Positions 33,683-41,453 are shown, counted from the stretch's first letter. The stretch: 41,765 bases of DNA from Candidatus Tabaqchalia intestinavium (GCA_904420005.1 CAJFTT010000044.1:1-41765), one strand, 5' to 3'. Notes: generated by a model not told the origin, from the letters alone. Program-made: numbers and translations.

Positions 33683-35200
33683 TTACCGGGCGCGCTTTCT
33701 CGCCCACAGCGCGACGCCGAAGGCGCCGCCCGCCAGCATGACCGCCGCGAGGCTCCACAGCGCCGCGTGGCCCACGCCCGTCGGCGGGGTCTGCGGCTCA
33801 CCCGTCGCCGGGATCACCGTGTCCGCCTGCTGCATTTCCTCCTGCAGCGCCGCGTCGCGGAAATATTTGCCGCAGCCTTCGCAGTACCAGTATTCGATGT
33901 TGCCGTCCTCGGTCGCCGTGGCTTCCTTCGCTTCCACCTTGACCGCCGCGTGCACATGCACCGTCACTTCCTCGCCCGTCGCCAGCGCGGCGTCGTTGAC
34001 CGTGACGCTGCCGTCGCCCTCGTTACGGACCGTCACGCCGTCCGGCGCTTCGATCTGCACGTCGCCCTGCAGCACCGCGACGGTGTCGCCGGACTTGAGT
34101 CCGGAGAGCGAGGAGGCGATCTGCGCCTGCGTGCCGATGAAGAAGACATCCGCCGCGCCCGCGGTGGAATACTGCACGACCGCGCTGTCGTCCGAGATGA
34201 ACCCGTCGTCCGGTTGGACGGCGAAGGCGCCGCCGTTGACCTCGACCTTCTGCGCGTCCTGCGCCGTGATGGCGCCGGAGATGGAGCCGCCGTTGACCGT
34301 CAGGGAGCCCTTCTGCCGCACGGCGATGGAGCCGTCAATGTCGCCGCCCTCGATGGTCACGGCCGGGATCTCCTCGGTGTCGGCGTAACTGCTGTCGACG
34401 TTGATCTGGATGTCGCCGCTGATTTTTGCGCCGTCCTCGATGACCGCGCTGGAGTGGTAATCCGTCGTCCATGTGAGCGCATACAGCGCCGCCGCGCCCT
34501 CCGCGGCGACCAGCTCGCCGCCGGAAACGGTCAGGTCGCCCCAGTTCTGGATGGCGCTGCCGCCCGCGGCATTCGTGACGACCGTGCCGCCCGTCATCCC
34601 GATGACGCCGTTGTCGTCGTTCTTCAGCGTGATGAAGTCATTCTCCAGCCGGCCGCCCTGCATGTAGAAGGTCGCGTCGAGATTGCGGATGAGGGAGCTG
34701 TATTTGGAGACGTTCTCGATCGCGCCGCCCGCCATGGTGAAGGTCCCGCCGTTGTTGTCCACGACGTACCAGGAATTGCCGCCGTTGTCCGTCGGGGAGG
34801 TGCTCGCCTCCGCCGAGCGGGTGAGCGTGCCGCCCTGCATCGTGACGGTGCCGCCGTTGACCAGCGCGCCGCGGCCGTGCGAGACGTTATCCACGGTGCC
34901 GGTACCGGTGATGGTCAGGGTGCCGTTATTGGTGATGGTGTGCTGCCCTGCTGCATTGGTGAGGGTCTTGTCCGCAAGGTCGAGCGTGACCGTGGTCCCC
35001 GCTGGGATGGTGACGCTCTCGGTCACGTCCCGCAGCAGCACGACGGTCTTGCCGTTCGCGTTGTCGATGGCCGCCTGCACCGTCGCGTATCCCACGCCGT
35101 CGACGGAAGCCGCGTCGGAATCCGCCGCGAAGGCCGCGGAGGTCAGCGTCAGACCCAACGCCAGACTCACCGCGCACAGGGCCGAAAGAATCCTTTTCAT
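33683..35200 (-). CDS. Secreted beta-helix surface protein with C-terminal anchor
   Basis: 505 residues. Signal peptide 1-25 (basic start, hydrophobic core, cut near AFA-ADS). Residues about 30-330 are many short beta repeats rich in Gly, Thr and Asn (GTLTITGTGTV, GGTVTMQGGTL, GGTFTMAGGAIENV), as in right-handed parallel beta-helix 'pectate-lyase-like' adhesins. Around 420-465 is a small module with WYCEGCGKYFRDAALQEE and VIPATGE, common in clostridial surface proteins. The end has TPPTG (471-475), a hydrophobic helix and RKRAR, the layout of a sortase signal with Thr in place of Leu in LPXTG. AGGAGG precedes the ATG. Probably wall-attached; role in adhesion or glycan binding is inferred. Confidence 0.85.
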   Translation of the reverse strand: MKRILSALCAVSLALGLTLTSAAFAADSDAASVDGVGYATVQAAIDNANGKTVVLLRDVTESVTIPAGTTVTLDLADKTLTNAAGQHTITNNGTLTITGTGTVDNVSHGRGALVNGGTVTMQGGTLTRSAEASTSPTDNGGNSWYVVDNNGGTFTMAGGAIENVSKYSSLIRNLDATFYMQGGRLENDFITLKNDDNGVIGMTGGTVVTNAAGGSAIQNWGDLTVSGGELVAAEGAAALYALTWTTDYHSSAVIEDGAKISGDIQINVDSSYADTEEIPAVTIEGGDIDGSIAVRQKGSLTVNGGSISGAITAQDAQKVEVNGGAFAVQPDDGFISDDSAVVQYSTAGAADVFFIGTQAQIASSLSGLKSGDTVAVLQGDVQIEAPDGVTVRNEGDGSVTVNDAALATGEEVTVHVHAAVKVEAKEATATEDGNIEYWYCEGCGKYFRDAALQEEMQQADTVIPATGEPQTPPTGVGHAALWSLAAVMLAGGAFGVALWARKRAR

Positions 35201-35270
35201 TTTGATTTCCTCCTGTTCCGCGTTTGCACGATTAAGTGAAGGATTTCGTTCTTCGTATTTTCTCCCCAGG

Positions 35271-35300
35271 GCGGCCCGTGCGGGCCGCTCTTATTTTTTA
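35271..35300. other. GC stem-loop in the surface-protein leader
   Basis: GGCGGCCCG-TGC-GGGCCGCTC, followed by TTATTTTTTA on the plus strand. Like the spoIIA leader hairpin, it looks like a terminator pointing against the gene whose leader it sits in. Confidence 0.5.
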
Positions 35301-35344
35301 TATGTTGCTTTTTTGCGAAAGGACTCCTTCACTTTTCTGGTTGT

Positions 35345-35374
35345 AGTATACCATTGGCATCCCGCGCGCGTCAA
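35345..35374 (-). promoter_or_regulatory. Promoter of the surface-protein gene
   Basis: TTGACG (35369-35374), 18-bp spacer, TATACT (35345-35350) on the minus strand; leader of about 140 nt. Confidence 0.75.
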
Positions 35375-35779
35375 GGCGCCGGGGACAGAACGTTTACATA
35401 TTTTTCTGAATTTTCTCGTTGCCGGCGGGCCCGTTTCTGCGCAGTGGCTTCCAAATAGTAGAAAAAATGGAAGCCGAAGGAAAACACAGGTATAATGAAA
35501 ACAGCCGGCGATGCTGTATCTAGCCGTTTCGAACGGCGGCGCGCTTTTCGTTTGCAGGCCGGCGGCCCCCGGCGGCGCGCGCCGTGTCCATCGCATCGCT
35601 TTCCGTCCGCCGCCTTCCGGACCGCAGAGCAGGAAAGCCGCCCGCCTTCGCTGCGAAAATGCCCGGGATGACCGAATTTTTCGCCACGATTTATTCGTTA
35701 TTTTATCAAAATTGTTTTTGAATTGTTTTAACAATCTGCACAAACTTCGATTTTTTGAAAAAATATAAATTCCCATTTA
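35375..35779. other. Gene-free stretch with a hairpin and an isolated TATAAT
   Basis: GGCTTCCA (35446-35453) pairs with TGGAAGCC (35468-35475), followed by a TATAAT at 35491-35496 that lacks a good -35 box. No gene is supported. The sequence turns AT-rich from about 35690. Confidence 0.4.
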
Positions 35780-35827
35780 TTGACAATAATAGGAATAAAT
35801 GTATAATATAATCAGAGCCCGGACTCT
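35780..35827 (+). promoter_or_regulatory. Promoter and palindrome of small secreted protein 1
   Basis: TTGACA (35780-35785), 16-bp spacer, TATAAT (35802-35807), then the near-perfect palindrome AGAGCCCGGACTCT (35814-35827) at the transcription start. The same arrangement recurs at 36068-36116. Confidence 0.8.
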
Positions 35828-35858
35828 AAACTATTATAAGGAAAAGGAGCGCTACAAA

Positions 35859-36071
35859 ATGACAAGAATGAAACGTGTGCTGGCAGCGGTCCTTGCCGCG
35901 CTTTCCCTTTCTCTGGTAACGGTCCTTGCCGCGGATTCCATTTACCTCAATACCCGGCAGATCAAATGGCACAGTCTGTCGGATTCCTGGGAAACGGAAG
36001 TCATCTGGAGCGGCGACACGGGCGCTGCTTCAGATTTTCTATATAGTAAGAAAATAAAAACCATATATTGA
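35859..36071 (+). CDS. Small secreted protein 1, probably a truncated copy
   Basis: 70 residues, ATG after AAAAGGAGCG. Signal peptide about 1-25 (MTRMKRVLAAVLAALSLSLV, cut near LAA-DS). The mature part (IKWHSLSDSWETEVIWSG) matches the start of small secreted protein 2 (LEWHSLSSDWSYPASWNG). After GDTGAASD the reading frame runs into AT-rich DNA (FLYSKKIKTIY) that belongs to the upstream region of the second gene, and stops 3 bp into the second copy of the promoter. So this looks like the 5' half of a larger gene whose 3' half was replaced. Its codons are GC-rich like the genome. Whether the short product is still made and used is open. Family unknown. Confidence 0.65.
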   Translation: MTRMKRVLAAVLAALSLSLVTVLAADSIYLNTRQIKWHSLSDSWETEVIWSGDTGAASDFLYSKKIKTIY

Positions 36072-36116
36072 CATATATGGAAATAAATGTATAATTATTG
36101 TCGAGATCCGGATCTC
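36068..36116 (+). promoter_or_regulatory. Promoter and palindrome of small secreted protein 2
   Basis: TTGACA (36068-36073), 16-bp spacer ending in GGAAATAAATG, TATAAT (36090-36095), then the perfect 14-bp palindrome GAGATCCGGATCTC (36103-36116). Closely parallel to 35780-35827. Confidence 0.85.
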
Positions 36117-36148
36117 ATTATATTTTCAATATTGAGAGGGGTATAATA

Positions 36149-36586
36149 ATGCATTTCAAAAAAGTTGTTGCTGCTATCTGTATTACAGCTATGTCTGTAG
36201 TAACAGTATCAGGGTTAGGATTGATTCAATCCGGAAGACTAGAATGGCATAGTTTGTCCTCTGATTGGAGCTATCCTGCTTCATGGAATGGAAAGAGTTT
36301 TGGAATTGGAGAAATACATTATCAGTGGGATAAGGGCGGAGCTTTGGGCGCAGATAAAATTAACGCAAAAGTTTCTAGTGTTTCCGGAGATGTGCTGATC
36401 AGAAGTGAAATTAGAATTATAGATGAGAACGGTAGATTACATGCACATCTTTCGAATTTTATGGATGGAATATATATTAAAGATCATATTGTATCAAATG
36501 ATTTGTGGACGGCAACGCAAAGCACTTTTACCAAGTATTCCATAAATAAAAACGACACGGATTGGATTCAGTTTAAGGGAAAATAA
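36149..36586 (+). CDS. Small secreted protein 2, AT-rich, unknown family
   Basis: 145 residues, ATG after GAGAGGGGTATAATA. Signal peptide about 1-22 (MHFKKVVAAICITAMSVVTV). The mature part of some 120 residues is rich in Trp, Tyr, Ser and Asn, has no Cys, and appears mostly beta-strand (WHSLSSDWSYPASWNG, EIHYQWDKGG, DVLIRSEIRIIDENG, DWIQFKG). The gene is strikingly AT-rich compared with its neighbours, a sign of recent transfer. It lies directly before an ABC transporter operon. The arrangement recalls secreted bacteriocin genes with dedicated ABC genes (lactococcin 972 type), but I see no firm sequence match to that family. Confidence 0.75.
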   Translation: MHFKKVVAAICITAMSVVTVSGLGLIQSGRLEWHSLSSDWSYPASWNGKSFGIGEIHYQWDKGGALGADKINAKVSSVSGDVLIRSEIRIIDENGRLHAHLSNFMDGIYIKDHIVSNDLWTATQSTFTKYSINKNDTDWIQFKGK

Positions 36587-36597
36587 ATCTTTACTGT

Positions 36598-36637
36598 ATC
36601 TTCCGTGTGGTGCATGATTGCTCCAAACGGAAGATAT
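36598..36637 (+). other. Intercistronic stem-loop
   Basis: TATCTTCCGT pairs perfectly with ACGGAAGATA, without a T-run. It separates the secreted-protein gene from the ABC genes, and could be an RNA processing or stability site giving unequal expression. Confidence 0.6.
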
Positions 36638-36656
36638 GAGAGAAAGGAGGCGCTGC

Positions 36657-37694
36657 ATGCTGCTGCTTCTCAACTGCCGGTCGCTGATCCGGCGCGCGCC
36701 GCTGTTTTTCTGGCTGATCGTCCTCGTGTTCGGGTTCACGACGATCGGCCTGCTGTTCACGGCCAATTTCTGGCGGGCAAGGGAGCTGGAATCCCAGGCG
36801 AAAGACGCGGCGTATTTTTCCTATGCCGTCGCGCCGGAGACCGGGGATCTCGACGCGGCGCTCGCGGCCTTTTCCGCCCAGGAAGCGGAAACGCTGCAGC
36901 GCCTCTACGTCATGCTGACAAACGGCTCGGACCGCATCGTCGCCAACTACTGCGGAGAGTCAAAAAAAACTTTCAAGGTGTTTTACGGCAGGCCCGCCGA
37001 GGAGGGGAAGGCGGAGATCGTCCTGCCCAATCCAATGGAAGCAAGCGCGGGCGGTCTGTCCATGGGCGACACATATCTGCTCGGCAACACGCCGCTGACG
37101 GTCGTGGGCATCGGGATTAACGATTATTACGAAACCGTCTATTCGGCGGCGGCGGGGCAGGGGCGGATCTACGGCGTGGTGGCCGTGACGAAAACGCAGC
37201 TCACGGGCCGCGCGCAGGAGGACTTCGCCGCGCACATGGCGCAGGCCTTCGGCGGCGAGGTTTCGCTCCCCGAGCCCATGCCCAAAGGTGAAATCCTGAC
37301 GCTCGACATGCTGCTCATCTTCGGGCTGATGGTTCTGGGGATGTTCAATCTCTGCTTCCTGTTCTCCGCCGTGCTGGAGAAGCGCCGGCGGCAGCAGAGC
37401 GTTTTCTTCCTGCTCGGATGCGGGCGCGGGCGGCTGTTCTCCCTGTACATCGGCGAGATGCTGCTGCTCGTGACGCTGTGCTTCTCGCTCGCGGCGTTGC
37501 TCACGCACTTCGCGCTGCTGCCGCTGCTGCACCGTCTGGCGCCCGCGTTTTACGCCTGCCTGACGCTGGGGGACTATCTCGGGTTCTATTTCGCGAGCCT
37601 GCTGCTTTCCTTCGCGCTCTCCTCGGTGCAGCTGGTCCGCCATTTTCGGAACACGCCGTTTGAAATGCTGCGGAAAGGAGGGGGCGCGCGATGA
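36657..37694 (+). CDS. FtsX-like ABC transporter permease 1
   Basis: 345 residues, ATG with AAAGGAGG 6 nt upstream. One N-terminal helix (about 13-33), an extracellular domain (34-215), and three C-terminal helices (about 218-240, 264-290, 305-330): the MacB/FtsX topology. Such permeases do not necessarily pump substrates through the membrane; they often extrude peptides or lipoproteins, confer immunity to antimicrobial peptides, or act mechanically. Overlaps the next gene by ATGA. The C-terminal FRNTPFEMLRKGG is a typical coupling end. Confidence 0.85.
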   Translation: MLLLLNCRSLIRRAPLFFWLIVLVFGFTTIGLLFTANFWRARELESQAKDAAYFSYAVAPETGDLDAALAAFSAQEAETLQRLYVMLTNGSDRIVANYCGESKKTFKVFYGRPAEEGKAEIVLPNPMEASAGGLSMGDTYLLGNTPLTVVGIGINDYYETVYSAAAGQGRIYGVVAVTKTQLTGRAQEDFAAHMAQAFGGEVSLPEPMPKGEILTLDMLLIFGLMVLGMFNLCFLFSAVLEKRRRQQSVFFLLGCGRGRLFSLYIGEMLLLVTLCFSLAALLTHFALLPLLHRLAPAFYACLTLGDYLGFYFASLLLSFALSSVQLVRHFRNTPFEMLRKGGGAR

Positions 37695-38926
37695 CGTTTC
37701 TGTATCTGGGGCTGCGCATGTTCCGCCGCAATCTGGCGCTCAATGTGATCGTCATCCTGCAGATCATCGTGGCCCTGCTGCTCACCAACCTTCTGGTAGG
37801 CCAATATAACCTCGCCTCCGACACGCTGCGGCAGACGGCAGGGTTCGATGCCGACGCGACCTATTATTACATGCCCGACGCGACCATGGACACGACGGGC
37901 GAGCGGATCGAGGCGGCAGCGGCGCTGCTCGCGCAGCACGAGGGGGAATATCTGGCCGAGCAGGCGGTGCAGGTTTTCCTGGAGAGCACGGAGGGAAAGG
38001 ACCCGATGACGTACGCTTACGGGCCGGAGACCATCGCGCATCTCGACGCCACGCTGGGCGCCGGCGTCTGGCTGGACGAGGCGCAGACGGCGGCGGGGCG
38101 CATCCCCTGCGTCACGGTGGGGCCGTACCGGGTGGGCGAGGTGCTGACGTTCACGCTCACGGACGGCAAGCCGCTCGCGCTCGATGAGAACGGCGAGCCC
38201 ATCGCGCGGCCGGGCGTGCAGCTGGAATTCGAGGTGGTCGGCACGCTGCAGGATACCGCCTACATTCTCACAATGAACGGCATGTCTAATGATCCTCGAC
38301 TGGATGAGATTTTAGAACTTTCCATTTATGAAGAAGAAGGTACACCGATCCTGCTGTGCCGGCAGGCGGATCTGGCGCAGTACCGGCAGCAGGTGGACTT
38401 TTCCTTCGATCCGGCGGATAACGCGCTAATGTATTTCCCCGAGGGCCGCACGGCGGCGTCGGAGGCGCTGGTGGCGTCGCTGTCGGAACACACGTGGGTA
38501 ACACCGCTGTCCGAGGCGCGGGCGAGGACGCAGGAAGAGCGTTCCAAAACGATCCAGACGCTGCTGCCCGTCATCCTGGCGCTGCTGTTCATCGGGCTCG
38601 TCGCGCTCGTCTGCCTGACGCTGCTCAACACGATGCGCAGTCTGCGCACCTACGCGCTGTATTACATCTGCGGCATGCGCTGGGGCGACCACAGGAAGAT
38701 CTGCCTGGGCTATGTCGTCTGCCTGCTGCTGGGCGCGGCGGTGCTCATCGGTCCGGTGATGTATCTGCTCGGCGAAATGCTGTCCCTGGGCGAGCTGATC
38801 TTCGGCTGGAACAACCTCGCTTTTTCCGCGGGCATCGTGGCGCTGGCGGCGCTGGTTCCGCTGGTCGGCCCGGCGCTGCTCATGCGGCGAGAGACGCCGC
38901 TTGACTATCTCAACGAAAGCTGGTGA
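37691..38926 (+). CDS. FtsX-like ABC transporter permease 2
   Basis: 411 residues, translationally coupled to permease 1 through ATGA. Same topology: N-terminal helix about 18-38, a large extracellular domain (39-285), three helices at about 290-315, 338-362 and 375-400, and a C-terminus RRETPLDYLNESW typical for the family. Together with permease 1 it would form a heterodimeric pore. A stretch of about 60 bases at 38283-38345 (residues MSNDPRLDEILELSIYEEEG) is distinctly AT-rich with codons unlike the rest. Confidence 0.85.
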   Translation: MTFLYLGLRMFRRNLALNVIVILQIIVALLLTNLLVGQYNLASDTLRQTAGFDADATYYYMPDATMDTTGERIEAAAALLAQHEGEYLAEQAVQVFLESTEGKDPMTYAYGPETIAHLDATLGAGVWLDEAQTAAGRIPCVTVGPYRVGEVLTFTLTDGKPLALDENGEPIARPGVQLEFEVVGTLQDTAYILTMNGMSNDPRLDEILELSIYEEEGTPILLCRQADLAQYRQQVDFSFDPADNALMYFPEGRTAASEALVASLSEHTWVTPLSEARARTQEERSKTIQTLLPVILALLFIGLVALVCLTLLNTMRSLRTYALYYICGMRWGDHRKICLGYVVCLLLGAAVLIGPVMYLLGEMLSLGELIFGWNNLAFSAGIVALAALVPLVGPALLMRRETPLDYLNESW

Positions 38927-38930
38927 TCGC

Positions 38931-39674
38931 ATGATCGAGCTGAAAAACGTGGATAAGACCTATAACCCCGGCCGGCCCAACGCGGTCTACGCGCTGCGTA
39001 GGGTCAGCCTGCACATCGAAGAGGGCGAGATGGTCGGCGTCATCGGCCCCTCCGGCGCGGGGAAATCGACGCTGCTGCATGTACTGGGCTGCATCGACCG
39101 GTTTGACAGCGGCTCCTATCTCCTCGACGGGCGGGAGGTCTCACAGCTGGGCGACCGGGAATACAGCCGCCTGCGCAACCGGGAGATCGGCATCGTCCTG
39201 CAGGATTTCGGGCTGATCGAGGAATTCTCCGTGCTGGAGAACGTCATGACGCCGCTGTTCTTCACTCCGGGGATGCGCGGGAAGGCGCGCCGGAAACGGG
39301 CGCTCGAGACGCTCAATCAGGTCGGCATCGGCAACCTTGCTTCCCGTTCAGTGACGGCGCTGTCCGGCGGGCAGAAGCAGCGGGTCGCCATCGCCCGCGC
39401 GCTCGTCAACCATCCGCGTCTGCTGCTGGCCGACGAGCCGACCGGCGCGCTGGATCAGAAAACTTCGGCCGAGATCATGGCGCTGCTGCACGCGCTCAGC
39501 GAGCAGGGGCATACACTGGTCGTCATCACGCACGACCCGGCGGTGGCCGCCGTCTGCGACCGGCTGTATTATATCCAGGACGGTACGCTGCGCGACGGGA
39601 GCGCAGCGGATATGGCGCGGCCCGTCGTGGCGTCCCCTGCGCCGGCGCAGGAGGCGCCGCCCGCCGCCGAGTAA
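38931..39674 (+). CDS. ABC transporter ATP-binding protein (MacB/LolD type)
   Basis: 247 residues. Walker A GPSGAGKST (about 40-48), Q-loop IVLQDFGLIEEFSVLENV, signature LSGGQKQRVAIARAL, Walker B LLLADEPTGALD and H-loop VVITHD are all intact. The LOL-type QDFGLI and TGALD sequences place it in the MacB/LolD/BceA group that works with FtsX-like permeases. The Ala/Pro-rich tail is dispensable. It starts 4 nt after permease 2 stops and closes the operon. Confidence 0.92.
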   Translation: MIELKNVDKTYNPGRPNAVYALRRVSLHIEEGEMVGVIGPSGAGKSTLLHVLGCIDRFDSGSYLLDGREVSQLGDREYSRLRNREIGIVLQDFGLIEEFSVLENVMTPLFFTPGMRGKARRKRALETLNQVGIGNLASRSVTALSGGQKQRVAIARALVNHPRLLLADEPTGALDQKTSAEIMALLHALSEQGHTLVVITHDPAVAAVCDRLYYIQDGTLRDGSAADMARPVVASPAPAQEAPPAAE

Positions 39675-39780
39675 GGGCGATGCGTGCCGCCGTCGCCGCA
39701 GGGAACGGCAGCCTGCGGGCAGCCCTCCCGATAGGCGGTATGCAGGCGCTGCTCTTTGTCGGTCGCGGGGCGCTGCGCAC

Positions 39781-39924
39781 GGAAATCCGCGCGCCGGCAG
39801 GCGGGCGATCTCTGCCTGTCGGCAAAGCGGGCGGCGCAGCTACACCCTCGGGCGGGGCAACGGCCGGACGACCGGCTTTGCGTCATCGCATAGCTGAAGA
39901 TACACCCCGGGCAGGGGCAACGGC
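39781..39924. repeat. Short repeat pair with 60-bp period
   Basis: TACACCCTCGGGCGGGGCAA (39841) and TACACCCCGGGCAGGGGCAA (39901), both followed by CGGC, lie 60 bp apart. A weaker relative (GCGCCGGCAGGCGGGCGA) lies one period earlier near 39789. Possibly a further remnant of the CRISPR-like repeats. Confidence 0.4.
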
Positions 39925-39968
39925 AGCCCCCCTGGCAGGCGATATGCATCGTCTGCCAGGGGGGCTTG
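39925..39968 (+). terminator. Long hairpin after the ABC operon
   Basis: AGCCCCCCTGGCAGGC (39925-39940) pairs over 16 bp with GTCTGCCAGGGGGGCT (39951-39966), with one G-T pair. The T-tract is poor (TGTC), so it may be a stabiliser rather than an efficient terminator. Confidence 0.6.
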
Positions 39969-40274
39969 TCTCTGCGCACAGAAAACAGGTCTGCCCGGGG
40001 CGTTGCCCCCGGCTGCATATCCAGCGCGCTCCTTGCGTGCAGGAAATCAGGGCGGGGAAAGACGCGCAGCCGGGAAAGCGCGGCTCGATGGAGTCCATGG
40101 CTTCTGCGTGCATAGAAGCCACCCGCGCGGCGTCCCCCTCCTTGCCGTCCTGCCGGTCGGTCAGGCTGACCCCCGCGCGCTGGAAGCCGGTTTCCTCGAT
40201 TCTCGTACCGTTTGACCTGCTGGCCGGTCCCCGCGCGCGACGGAGAAGCGCGGCGCATCCAGCCGCCTGCTTTT
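39969..40274. other. Gene-free stretch
   Basis: No supported gene. A small stem-loop, GGCTTCT...AGAAGCC, lies at about 40099-40120. Confidence 0.35.
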
Positions 40275-40694
40275 TCAGAAGGAGAACAGGTTCAGCCCCG
40301 TCTGCGGGTCGCGCGCGCGGTCGACCGTTCCGTCGATGCAGCGCAGCAGCAGCTCGCAGGTCGCGCTGACGACCGCACGGTTGAGGTGCCCGCCGAGCAC
40401 GCGCCCGTCCGCCCCGGCCGCGCTCATATGGATGTGCGCGTAATAGCCGCCGTGCATGGTGTTGACCGTTCCGGTCAGCGACACGATCTCAAACGGCCCC
40501 TCGAACCGGTGCGACTGATACGCCTGCTCCGCCACGTCGTAGACCCCCACGGTGAAGTCGTCGACCGCGCCCAGCGCGGACACTTCCGCCAGCCGGATCC
40601 CCTCCGCCTCCGCGATGCGCTGCAGCGCCGCGAGGATCTCCTCCCCGCGGTCGATGCGCGCCACGACTGTGCTGCCAAAACGCCGGTATTCCAT
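40275..40694 (-). CDS. DUF296 (PPC/PCC domain) protein
   Basis: 139 residues, a single-domain bacterial PPC protein. Motifs: ALGAVDDFTVGVYD, FEIVSLTGTVNT, and HGGYYAHIHMSAAGADG with His87 and His89, then GGHL with His103, the metal-binding histidines of the family. Bacterial members are trimeric and of uncertain role; plant relatives carry the domain next to AT-hooks, but no AT-hook is present here. ATG after AAAGGGGACGACAGAC. Stands alone; no clear terminator follows. Confidence 0.85.
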   Translation of the reverse strand: MEYRRFGSTVVARIDRGEEILAALQRIAEAEGIRLAEVSALGAVDDFTVGVYDVAEQAYQSHRFEGPFEIVSLTGTVNTMHGGYYAHIHMSAAGADGRVLGGHLNRAVVSATCELLLRCIDGTVDRARDPQTGLNLFSF

Positions 40695-41021
40695 GTCTGT
40701 CGTCCCCTTTCTTCCGGTTTCTGCTTCCAGTATAGCAGATTTTCGCCCGCGCCGCCATGGGAAAATGCCTGCGCCTGCCGCTTTGTTGCCCTCGGCCGCG
40801 CCGCCCTTCCCTTGCTGCGCCTCTGCTCGGACATGTTTTGTACCGCTTGTACGGATTTCATCTTTTCATTTGCAAAATTCTGCCACAATCGGCGCAGATC
40901 GGCTTATTCCCGCTTTATCGAGACGTACATTTTTCCTTTCAATTGCACTCAATTCACAAAATTATCATTCTTTTTTGCTATTATTACTAATAGTGTTAGA
41001 TATCTGGAGGGCGATATCGTC
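40695..41021. other. Divergent intergenic region of DUF296 and MarR genes
   Basis: TATACT at 40729-40734 (minus strand) is a possible -10 for the DUF296 gene but lacks a good -35. The last 100 bp are AT-rich and should contain the MarR promoter; CTAATAGTGTTAG (40987-40999) is an imperfect dyad that might be its operator. Nothing else recognised. Confidence 0.4.
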
Positions 41022-41453
41022 ATGGAATATCGAGCGCTGGCGGAAAAACTGGTCGACCTGCAGACCATCCTGCGTCTGGAACCCGTCAACCAGCAGCTGT
41101 CTATTCTGGAAAGGGGCACGTTTTTGTGCCTGCATTATCTGCTGGTCAACAATGCGCAGGCGCATCCGAAGGAGCTCAGCCGCAAGATGGCGGTCAGCAC
41201 GGCGCGCATCGCCGCGCTGCTCAAGCATATGGAGCAGGAGGGGCTGATCGTGCGGAAGGCGGACCCTGCGGACAGCCGGAAAATCATCGTTACGCTCACC
41301 TGCCGGGGGGAGCAATTGATCAAAGCCAAACGGGCGGAGGTGGTGGAAATCATGGCAGACGTACTCGAGGAGCTGGGCCCCGAGGAAGCGGAAACCTATC
41401 TGCGGATCCAGAAGAAGCTCCTGCAGAATTTTATCCGACGAGCGCGGCAATAG
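41022..41453 (+). CDS. MarR family transcriptional regulator
   Basis: 143 residues. Winged helix-turn-helix core: HPKELSRKMAVSTARIAALLKHMEQEGLIVRKADPADSRKIIVTLTCRGEQLIKAK, with the wing sequence DPADSRKIIV typical for MarR. The N- and C-terminal helices form the dimer interface. ATG after TGGAGGGCGATATCGTC. It precedes the DUF1538 gene by about 50 bp in the same direction and probably controls it and itself. Confidence 0.9.
   Translation: MEYRALAEKLVDLQTILRLEPVNQQLSILERGTFLCLHYLLVNNAQAHPKELSRKMAVSTARIAALLKHMEQEGLIVRKADPADSRKIIVTLTCRGEQLIKAKRAEVVEIMADVLEELGPEEAETYLRIQKKLLQNFIRRARQ

Noticed and set aside
36149-36586. Assignment of small secreted protein 2 to the lactococcin 972 family
   Set aside because: Gene order is similar, but the protein is longer and I could not align the characteristic Gly/Tyr/His pattern convincingly.
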